Positions 24,541-29,954 of a stretch of 29,954 nt of DNA are shown here, one piece after another. A model generated the notes under the pieces. The model worked only from the letters and a program-made list of their open reading frames with translations, searched no databases and had not been told where the DNA came from. Within the stretch, counting starts at the first letter, position 1. Each line of letters opens with the position of its first letter. Source of the stretch: an uncultured Collinsella sp. (GTDB taxonomy: Bacteria; Actinomycetota; Coriobacteriia; Coriobacteriales; Coriobacteriaceae); NCBI GenBank assembly GCA_958403385.1, contig CATXXC010000024.1:1-29954 (forward strand). The letters are read 5' to 3'. Position numbers and translations under genes: made by a program.

Positions 24541-24755
24541 GCATCCGGAAACCGTGTCCCAGAATTCACGTCCGGAGTGGGATGCAGTTTCCGCTTACGG
24601 CCCCGTTGGGAAACTGCATCCCACTCCGATTGCAAATTCCGGGTCGCATTTTCCACCAGAGCCCTCAACCGGAAACCGCATCCCATTCCAAAGGCAAATT
24701 CCGGGACACACTTTCCGAAACCCCATCCATCCGGAAAGCCCGTCCCACTCTGAAT
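24541..24755. repeat. array of 62-bp imperfect repeats with a perfect 20-bp hairpin
   Basis: GGAAA occurs at 24547, 24609, 24671 and 24733, and TTTCC at 24588, 24650 and 24712. Each series has exactly 62-bp spacing, which defines three full units and part of a fourth. Each unit contains a ccggaaaccgcatcccaytcc-like half and most a caaattccggg half. In the first two units 24573-24592 is the perfect reverse complement of 24609-24628 (20 bp, 16-base loop). There are no conserved direct repeats with unrelated spacers, so it is not a CRISPR. Open frames across it are repetitive peptides and are not credible genes. Confidence 0.75.
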
Positions 24756-24861
24756 ACATCCAGCGAACGCATGCGAGTGTGTCGTCCAGGACGGTCTCGT
24801 CATCGGGGTAATGGAAAATGTCACCCCAAACGCCTGCCACGGTTGCGCCTACAAGTGTCAA

Positions 24862-24888
24862 GAAAAAAGCCTCGAGAACTTCGAGGCT
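24862..24888 (-). terminator. terminator downstream of the flavodoxin gene
   Basis: The perfect 8-bp arms agcctcga and tcgaggct with a 5-base loop are followed on the minus strand by six T. It lies 45 bp after the stop of the flavodoxin-family gene. Confidence 0.85.
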
Positions 24889-24932
24889 TTCACATTTGTA
24901 TTGTTTTGCACGAAGGATCGCGGACGGCGAAG

Positions 24933-25484
24933 CTACTCGCCCAGCACGGCCTTCTTGGCGGCTGCGGCCATGTTGTCCAGGTCCTCCTTGGTAGGATGGT
25001 CCTTTGCGGCAACCCAGTTGTCGAGCAGCATCTTAAATCGGGCGTTGTCGGGATCTTGCTCGAGCATGGCCTCGTAGCGCTGCTTGACCGCAGGGCCCAT
25101 CTTGCCCTGACACATCGCCCAGCCCGCAAGCTCGGCATCTCCAGCCAAATTGGAGGTCACGCGGTCGATAATCTGCTGGTAATAGCTCTGATCGGCCCCA
25201 AAGCCGCAGGTGCCAAACAGGAAGACGCGCTTGCCGTGCAAAGCGGAGAGCAACGCCGCGACCGAAGGCGTGCACGCGCCCTTGTCGCACCAAAAACCGA
25301 CGAGCACCGTGTCGGCCGCGCAGGCGCCCTGCGCCTCGAGCGCAACCTGATCTGCATCCGCATCGTCGCTCAACGCCGCGGCATGGACAAACTCAACACC
25401 CGCAGCCTGCAGAGCGCGCTTGATCGCGCCCGAAACCATCCTGGTATTACCGCTCTTGCTGTTAACCACCAAAGAGCACGTCAT
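24933..25484 (-). CDS. flavodoxin-family protein
   Basis: This cytosolic FMN-binding electron-transfer protein has 183 residues. The N-terminal beta strand and phosphate loop CSLVVNSKSGNTRMV match the flavodoxin SxTGNT-type motif. VLVGFWCDKGACTPSVAALL and VFLFGTCGFGADQSYY form the other flavin-contact loops. A C-terminal helical part (KQRYEAMLEQDPDN to AAAKKAVLGE) extends the fold, as in the Flavodoxin_3-like group common in anaerobes. The ATG at 25484 is chosen over a GTG two codons earlier because its GAGG site has better spacing. It ends at a good terminator and has its own promoter, so it is likely monocistronic. Partner enzymes are not evident. Confidence 0.85.
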   Translation of the reverse strand: MTCSLVVNSKSGNTRMVSGAIKRALQAAGVEFVHAAALSDDADADQVALEAQGACAADTVLVGFWCDKGACTPSVAALLSALHGKRVFLFGTCGFGADQSYYQQIIDRVTSNLAGDAELAGWAMCQGKMGPAVKQRYEAMLEQDPDNARFKMLLDNWVAAKDHPTKEDLDNMAAAAKKAVLGE

Positions 25485-25543
25485 AGTCACGTTGCCTCGT
25501 ATCCCCCAAAACTAAAGCCACTAATGCAATTTATTAGATGAAT

Positions 25544-25583
25544 ATCTTAGTACTAACGTGACAGATGTAAACCACCGTCTGTC
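25544..25583 (-). promoter_or_regulatory. promoter of the flavodoxin gene with palindromes
   Basis: On the minus strand TTTACA (25566-25571) and TAAGAT (25544-25549) are spaced 16 bp apart. The 10-bp palindrome TTAGTACTAA (25547-25556) overlaps the -10. The inverted repeat GACAGA/TCTGTC (25560-25583) surrounds the -35. Both are placed as repressor sites would be. Confidence 0.45.
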
Positions 25584-25611
25584 GATTGATTAATTTGCCC
25601 CACGGGCTTGC

Positions 25612-27471
25612 TCACTGGGCAAACTGGCTGCGATAGAGTTCGGCGTAGAAGCCGCCTGCCGCTAGCAGCTCGTCGTGCGTGCCGCGCTCGATAATCTGGC
25701 CGTCGCGCATCACCAGAATGCAGTCGGCGTTGCGGATCGTCGACAGGCGGTGCGCCACCACAAAGCTTGTGCGGCCGGCCATAAGCTCGTCGAACGCCGC
25801 CTGCACCTGCAGCTCGGTACGCGTATCGATACTCGAGGTCGCCTCGTCCAGCAGCAAAATCGCCGGGTCGGTGAGCATGACGCGCGCGATGCACAGCAGC
25901 TGTTTTTGACCCTGGCTAAACGTGCCGCCGTCCTCGCCGATGACCGTATCGTAGCCGCCTGGCAGCTGCACGATAAACTTGTGCGCATGCGCGCGCTTGG
26001 CAGCCTCGATAACCTGCTCGCGTGTGGCGTCGGGACAGCCGTAGGCAATGTTCTGGGCCACCGTGCCCTCGAACAGCCAAGTGTCCTGCAGCACCATGCC
26101 AAAGGCACGGCGAAGGCTTGCGCGCGTGTAGTCACGCGAAGACCGGCCATCGACCATGATGCGTCCGGCATCGATATCGTAAAACCGCAGCAGCAAGTTG
26201 ATGAGCGTTGTCTTGCCGCAGCCCGTGGGGCCGACCAGGGCAAAGCGCATGCCGGGCTTGGCCTCGATGCAGATGTCCTGCAGCAGCTTGCGGTCGGGCA
26301 CGTAGCTAAAGTCCACATGCTCAAAGGTCACCTCGCCCTGCGGGACGGCAAGTTCCACGGCATCCTCCGCGTCGAGCTCCTGCTCGCGCGCATCGAGCAG
26401 CGCAAACATGCGGCGCGCCGAGGCGTACGCGGTCTGGATCTGCGTAATGACGTTGGTGACCTCGTTGAACGGCTTGGTGTACTGGTTGGCGTAGGACAGG
26501 AAGATCTGCACGCCGCCCACCGTGAGTGCCGCGGGCACGCCCGTGATCACGCCCACGCAGCCAATCACGGCCACCACGGCATAGATGATGTTATTGATAA
26601 AGCGCGTGCCGGGGTTGGAGAGCGAACCCATAAACTGCGCGCGCTCACCTGCCGCATAGAGCTCGGCGTTGAGGGCATCGAAGCGCTGCTGAGCGTTGGG
26701 ACCATAGGCAAAGGCGTCGACAAGTTTCTGCTCGCCTACGTACTCCTCGATATGACCACCGAGCTGCCCTTGAATACGCTGCTGTGCCGTAAAGCTTTTG
26801 TTGGAAAGCTTGGCGATAGCACCGGCTCCAAAAATGGAAAGCGGCGTGACGAGTACCACCACGAGCGTCATGGTCAGGTTGATGGAAAGCATAAACGCGA
26901 GCGTACCCACGATGGTAATAACACCGGTGAAGAGCTGTGTAAAGCCCTGCAGCAGACCGTCGCCCACCTGATCGACGTCGTTGACCACGCGACTCATGAG
27001 GTCGCCGTGGGCATGGCCGTCGATAAAGCTGAGCGGCATGCGGCTGAGCTTGTCGCTCGCCTCCACGCGCATGTCGCGCACCGTTTCGTAGGACAGGCGG
27101 TTGACGCAATAGCCCTGCAGCCACTGAAAGGCCGCAGCACCTACGACGACAATCGCGAGCTTGGTGACAAGCGGCAGCAGCGCATCGAAGTCCACCTGTC
27201 CGGCGGCGACGATAAGGTCGATGCCCTCGCCAATGAGGATGGGCGTGTAGAGCTGCAGAATCACGGAGATGGCGGCACTCACAAACGACGCTACAAACGA
27301 AATGCGGTGCGGGCGAACATAGCCCAGCAGGCGGCGGGTCACCGCACCCACGGGATAGCGCTCGGGATCGCCGGGCTGGCGCGGACCGTCGCCCAGGTCG
27401 TTGAGGTTATCGTTACCGGACACGTTGGCCGTCATCGTGGCGACCGAACCGGAAGAAGTATACGGATTCAT
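25612..27471 (-). CDS. ABC exporter half-transporter with intact Walker B
   Basis: This is an ABC transporter permease-ATPase, 619 residues. A hydrophilic N-terminus of about 45 residues precedes six membrane helices and a C-terminal ATPase domain. Walker A is GPTGCGKTTL (Gly414, Lys420), the signature FSQGQKQLL departs from LSGGQ, and Walker B ILLLDEATSSID has the catalytic Glu543. His in the switch loop (VVAHRLSTIRNAD) is present. The start codon directly abuts the stop of the upstream gene, with AAGGAGGG inside that gene's end, so the two are translationally coupled. Together they form a heterodimeric exporter of the TM287/288, LmrCD or BmrCD kind. Substrates of such pairs include drugs, peptides and lipids; none can be named here. 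Confidence 0.94.
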   Translation of the reverse strand: MNPYTSSGSVATMTANVSGNDNLNDLGDGPRQPGDPERYPVGAVTRRLLGYVRPHRISFVASFVSAAISVILQLYTPILIGEGIDLIVAAGQVDFDALLPLVTKLAIVVVGAAAFQWLQGYCVNRLSYETVRDMRVEASDKLSRMPLSFIDGHAHGDLMSRVVNDVDQVGDGLLQGFTQLFTGVITIVGTLAFMLSINLTMTLVVVLVTPLSIFGAGAIAKLSNKSFTAQQRIQGQLGGHIEEYVGEQKLVDAFAYGPNAQQRFDALNAELYAAGERAQFMGSLSNPGTRFINNIIYAVVAVIGCVGVITGVPAALTVGGVQIFLSYANQYTKPFNEVTNVITQIQTAYASARRMFALLDAREQELDAEDAVELAVPQGEVTFEHVDFSYVPDRKLLQDICIEAKPGMRFALVGPTGCGKTTLINLLLRFYDIDAGRIMVDGRSSRDYTRASLRRAFGMVLQDTWLFEGTVAQNIAYGCPDATREQVIEAAKRAHAHKFIVQLPGGYDTVIGEDGGTFSQGQKQLLCIARVMLTDPAILLLDEATSSIDTRTELQVQAAFDELMAGRTSFVVAHRLSTIRNADCILVMRDGQIIERGTHDELLAAGGFYAELYRSQFAQ

Positions 27472-29352
27472 CTAGCAGCCCTCCTTTGCGCAGGCGGATG
27501 CGGGGACGGTTGGGGCGGACGCGGGGCTTAGGGTGGACGCGGGCGCCGGAGTGGGCGCGGGCGCTGTGCTCCCCCGCTGGCCCTCAAGCTCCTCGCGGCG
27601 CAGCTGCGACTGGCAAATCTCGCGATAGAGCCGACAGGTCGCATAGAGCTCGTCATGTGTGCCCAGGCCGGCAACCGAGCCGTGGTCGAGCACGCAGATC
27701 ACGTCGGCATCGCGCACGGTCGAAACGCGCTGGCTCACAATCACCGTGGTCAGCGGCAGCCCGCCCTTGGCGGCACCGCGCATGCTGCGCTCGCGAATGG
27801 CATGGCGAAGCGCCGCGTCGGTCTTAAAGTCGAGCGCCGACGCGGAGTCATCCATGATCAATATCTGAGGCGAACCAACCAAGGCACGCGCGATAGTCAG
27901 GCGCTGACGCTGGCCACCGCTAAAGTTCTTGCCGCCCGCCTCGACCGGGGCGTCTAAGCCCTGCGGCTTGTTGCGCACGAACTCGCTGGCCTGCGCCATG
28001 TCGAGTGCCACCCAGAGCTCCTCGTCGGTCGCAGCTTCATCGCGCCAGGTCAGGTTGCTGCGGATGGAGCCGCTCACCAGCGATGCGCGCTGCGGAACGG
28101 TCGCGACCACACGGCGCAGCTGGTCGAGCGGCCAGGTGCGCACGTCGACGCCCATCACGCTCACGCTGCCGGTGCTCGCATCGTACAGGCGCGGGATGAG
28201 CGAGACGAGCGTGGACTTGCCGCTACCCGTACCGCCGATAATGCCGAGCGTCTTGCCCAGCGGGAGTTCCAGCGTCACATCGTTGACAGCATTGGCCGCG
28301 CCAGCGCCAAACGAGAAGCTCGCATGGCTCAAGCTCAGCGCGGGAACTGAAGCGACATTGCCCGGCTTGGGCAGCGCGACCGGCTGGTTGCCCTCGTCAG
28401 CGATGCCCGGCACGCAATTGAGCACCTCGTTGATACGCGACGCGCTGGCGCTCGCCTTGGTAAAGACCACGACCAGGTTGGCGACGTACACGATGGAGGT
28501 CAGGGTCTGCGTCATGTAGTTCACAAACGCCATGACCTGGCCCTGCGTAAGCTCGCCCACGCTGACCTGGATGCCGCCCACCCACAGGATGGCGCACACG
28601 CCCAGGTTCATCACCAAAAACGTGACGGGGTTGAGAATCGACGAGAGCTTGCCCACCGCGATGGCAGTATTGGCCTGGTCGTCGGCGGCCTGCGCAAAGC
28701 GCTCGCGCTCGTGATCTTCGCGCACGAAGGCGCGAACCACGCGGGCGCCCGAAAGGCCCTCGCGGCAGATAAGCGCGATGCGGTCGAGCTTTGCCTGCAG
28801 CTGCTTGTAGTACGGAATGCAGCGCGCCATGACAACCCAGAACACCAGGCCAATGGCGGGCGTGCAGATCAAAAAGATGATGCCGAGCTTAAGGTCGATG
28901 GCAAGGGCCGCGCACATGGAGCCCACCGCTAGAAAGGGCCAGCGGATGAGCATGCGCACGCCCAGCGCCACAGCGAGCTGGACCTGGTTAACGTCGTTGG
29001 TAATGCGCGTGATGAGCGACGGCGTGCCAAAGCGGTCGAGCTCGGCATAGCTCAGCTTGTTGATGTGCTGGTAGAGTGCGCCGCGAATGTCAGTACCCAT
29101 GCCCTGCGAGGTGAGCGCCGCCATCTTCTGGCAAACAAGCGTAAACGAGATGCCGATTACAGCCATGGCGGCGAGCACCATGCCGTAGCGGACGACGGCA
29201 CTCACGTCGTGCGCACCGATACCTTTATCGATCATCTGGGCAATCACCAGCGGCGTCAGCAGGTCAAAGATCACTTCAATCAACTTGCACGCAGGGCCAA
29301 TCACCATATACCGGCGAAACTTACCACCAAAACGCCTGAGCAGCTCAATCAT
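27472..29352 (-). CDS. ABC exporter half-transporter with degenerate Walker B
   Basis: This is the partner half-transporter, 626 residues: six membrane helices starting at the N-terminus (LLRRFGGKFRRYMVIGPACK) and a C-terminal ATPase. Walker A is GGTGSGKSTL (Lys379), the signature FSGGQRQRL is canonical, and Walker B is ILIMDDSASALD with Asp502 in place of the catalytic Glu. The H-loop position reads VIVSQRVSTVRDAD, so the switch His is Gln. This is the classic non-hydrolysing half. Its canonical signature complements the partner's intact Walker B, and its defective Walker B faces the partner's odd signature. The C-terminus is an Ala/Pro/Ser-rich tail of about 35 residues ending KEGC. First of the two genes, with GGGAG before its ATG. 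Confidence 0.94.
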   Translation of the reverse strand: MIELLRRFGGKFRRYMVIGPACKLIEVIFDLLTPLVIAQMIDKGIGAHDVSAVVRYGMVLAAMAVIGISFTLVCQKMAALTSQGMGTDIRGALYQHINKLSYAELDRFGTPSLITRITNDVNQVQLAVALGVRMLIRWPFLAVGSMCAALAIDLKLGIIFLICTPAIGLVFWVVMARCIPYYKQLQAKLDRIALICREGLSGARVVRAFVREDHERERFAQAADDQANTAIAVGKLSSILNPVTFLVMNLGVCAILWVGGIQVSVGELTQGQVMAFVNYMTQTLTSIVYVANLVVVFTKASASASRINEVLNCVPGIADEGNQPVALPKPGNVASVPALSLSHASFSFGAGAANAVNDVTLELPLGKTLGIIGGTGSGKSTLVSLIPRLYDASTGSVSVMGVDVRTWPLDQLRRVVATVPQRASLVSGSIRSNLTWRDEAATDEELWVALDMAQASEFVRNKPQGLDAPVEAGGKNFSGGQRQRLTIARALVGSPQILIMDDSASALDFKTDAALRHAIRERSMRGAAKGGLPLTTVIVSQRVSTVRDADVICVLDHGSVAGLGTHDELYATCRLYREICQSQLRREELEGQRGSTAPAPTPAPASTLSPASAPTVPASACAKEGC

Positions 29353-29549
29353 AAAAAGGCGCTCCCTATCATCATCTCAATTCAATCTGATTCATGATAG
29401 TACGGAGAACCCTGGAGATGCGTAAGCAACTCGTTACAGATGTAAGGGCAACGGTCACTAGCGCCCAAGGCACGTAGCAGCCGATGTTTTGGCAACGCCA
29501 GCGAGCGGCATAACGCCGGGGATTCAATTATCAGATAAATGTGACCCTT
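29353..29549. other. upstream region of the ABC operon, no gene seen
   Basis: This stretch has no credible gene. On the minus strand TACTAT (29397-29402) could be a weak -10 for the ABC operon, about 45 bp upstream of its ATG, without a good -35. The sequence gtaagcaactcgttac at 29422-29437 has short GTAA/TTAC inverted ends. Nothing else is recognised. Confidence 0.3.
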
Positions 29550-29689
29550 CAGGCGGTTTTGGTCGGCTACCCGCGGGTGCCGGCAGGGCGCTTGGTAGTC
29601 GAGCGATCCCGCAGGCGAAGCCGAGGACCAGCGAGACACCAAGCGCCCTGCCGGCACTCGCGGGTAGCCGCGGCACCAAAAAACGCCTG
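29550..29689. repeat. 140-bp near-palindrome beside the SRP RNA gene
   Basis: The core arms at 29565-29596 and 29638-29669 are complementary over 32 bp with a single mismatch (ggctacccgcgggtgccggc at the left edge), around a 41-base centre. The pairing continues outward imperfectly: caggcggttttggt (29550-29563) against accaaaaaacgcctg (29675-29689). The outer right end stops one base before the mature SRP RNA region, and its A-run supplies the T-run after SRP RNA on the minus strand. It could be a mobile palindromic element that now provides the SRP terminator. Confidence 0.75.
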
Positions 29690-29690
29690 C

Positions 29691-29791
29691 GCACTCGATG
29701 GATTCGGATGCCCGACAGAGGCTCCTTATGGCTGCTTCCTTCCGGACCTGACCAGATTCGGAACATGTCGTCATCCGAACCCATCGAACGC
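29691..29791 (-). ncRNA. ffs: signal recognition particle RNA, small bacterial type (4.5S)
   Basis: On the minus strand the hallmark apical sequence CAGGTCCGGAAGGAAGCAGC (29731-29750) contains the GGAA tetraloop and the Ffh-binding internal loops. Flanking sequences close a long helix: gcgttcgatgggttcggatg at the 5' side pairs with the 3' side catccgaatccatcgagtgc, with G·U pairs. The molecule is a single hairpin of about 101 nt, the usual size without an Alu domain. It binds Ffh and targets membrane and secreted proteins to FtsY. A T-run at 29678-29683 follows. Exact ends are inferred from pairing. Confidence 0.95.
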
Positions 29792-29807
29792 GCTAGGCGC
29801 TCGATAT

Positions 29808-29836
29808 ATCTTACCCGCTCCCGCCCGATGGGGCAA
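29808..29836 (-). promoter_or_regulatory. promoter of the SRP RNA gene
   Basis: On the minus strand TTGCCC (29831-29836) and TAAGAT (29808-29813) are spaced 17 bp apart. Initiation would fall near 29800, about 10 bases before the inferred mature 5' end, which fits a short processed leader. Confidence 0.7.
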
Positions 29837-29838
29837 GG

Positions 29839-29871
29839 TAGCTAATTTGGGACGGGGCTTTTTGACTACTT
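29839..29871. repeat. 33-bp sequence repeated in inverse orientation at 101-133
   Basis: The reverse complement of this stretch matches 101-133 at 30 of 33 positions by direct comparison. The shared core is aaaaagccccgtcc followed by aaattagcta. Here it lies immediately upstream of the SRP promoter; at the left edge of the window it follows the LysR stop codon. On the plus strand, gggacggggcttttt could form a terminator with gctcccgccc at 29817-29826. Confidence 0.7.
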
Positions 29872-29898
29872 CCTTGATTATCAACTTCATCCGAACAC

Positions 29899-29938
29899 TT
29901 CCCACATTCATCCGCACATGTGCGGATGAATGTGGGAA
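29899..29938. repeat. perfect 40-bp palindrome
   Basis: The 20 bases TTCCCACATTCATCCGCACA are followed with no spacer by their exact reverse complement. The centre is CACATGTG. A related half (tcatccg-aacacttcccaca) begins 12 bp upstream at 29887. It has no T-run and lies near the window edge, about 60 bp upstream of the SRP promoter. Function unknown. Confidence 0.85.
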
Positions 29939-29954
29939 CCCGATACCCTGAGGG

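Noticed and set aside
24541..24755. CRISPR array
   Set aside because: Units diverge along their whole length. There is no near-identical direct repeat alternating with unique spacers, and no cas gene in the window.
24297..24824. Open frames on both strands across the repeat array after the LTA-synthase-like gene
   Set aside because: The peptides merely translate the 62-bp repeats and a terminator. There is no credible start or domain.
26645..27124. 159-codon frame within the first ABC gene
   Set aside because: It is a same-strand out-of-frame shadow of the transporter, Arg/Ala-rich with no start signal.
29382..29774. Short open frames overlapping the SRP RNA region on both strands
   Set aside because: They run through the SRP RNA and the palindrome. 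Their apparent similarity to each other comes from the inverted repeat, not from protein homology.

Overview
The window is high-GC DNA, densely coded on both strands, with short leaders and clear AAGGAG/GGAGG ribosome-binding sites. The gene set combines a KdpDE-type sensor pair with Kup, an ascorbate-type PTS, LTA-synthase-type sulfatase, a heterodimeric ABC exporter, nitroreductase and flavodoxin proteins, and a small SRP RNA. This fits an anaerobic, sugar-fermenting, Gram-positive gut bacterium. My best guess is a Coriobacteriia member such as Collinsella. That is an inference from style and content, not from a database search.

Layout, left to right. (1) 131-4555: a LysR regulator diverges from a three-gene operon encoding an SDR dehydrogenase, an OFA-like MFS carrier and a Gfo/Idh/MocA dehydrogenase. 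It looks like uptake and oxidation of one small polyol or sugar acid under LysR control. (2) 4794-6941: Tex, an RNA-binding transcription accessory protein. (3) 7247-12398: a sugar locus. A minus-strand operon (fsa2-ulaC-ulaB-ulaA) encodes a transaldolase-family aldolase and an ascorbate-family PTS. A second, nearly identical aldolase (fsa1) follows it under its own control region. A divergent DeoR regulator is separated from the operon by 348 bp packed with repeated operator-like motifs. (4) 12443-15913: a Cof-type HAD phosphatase and, divergently, a fused RlmKL 23S rRNA methyltransferase whose N-terminal catalytic half looks degenerate. (5) 16008-20756: a minus-strand potassium cluster in the order kup, small membrane protein, short KdpD-like kinase, KdpE. 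No kdpFABC pump genes are present. (6) 20915-24304: a nitroreductase diverging from an LTA-synthase-family membrane sulfatase. (7) 24305-24932: a 628-bp non-coding stretch holding a large fold-back element, a promoter-like sequence abutting a terminator, and an array with exact 62-bp periodicity. (8) 24933-29352: a flavodoxin-family protein and a two-gene heterodimeric ABC exporter with one degenerate ATP site. (9) 29550-29954: a 140-bp near-palindrome, the SRP RNA gene with its promoter, a 33-bp sequence that recurs inverted at the left edge of the window, and a perfect 40-bp palindrome.

Intergenic spaces repeatedly hold long hairpins (3454, 15918, 18380, 20881) that look like members of dispersed palindromic repeat families. 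No tRNA, CRISPR array, transposase or prophage gene was seen. The points most worth following up are the Kup/small-protein/KdpDE unit, the non-coding stretch at 24331-24755, and the palindromes around the SRP RNA gene.
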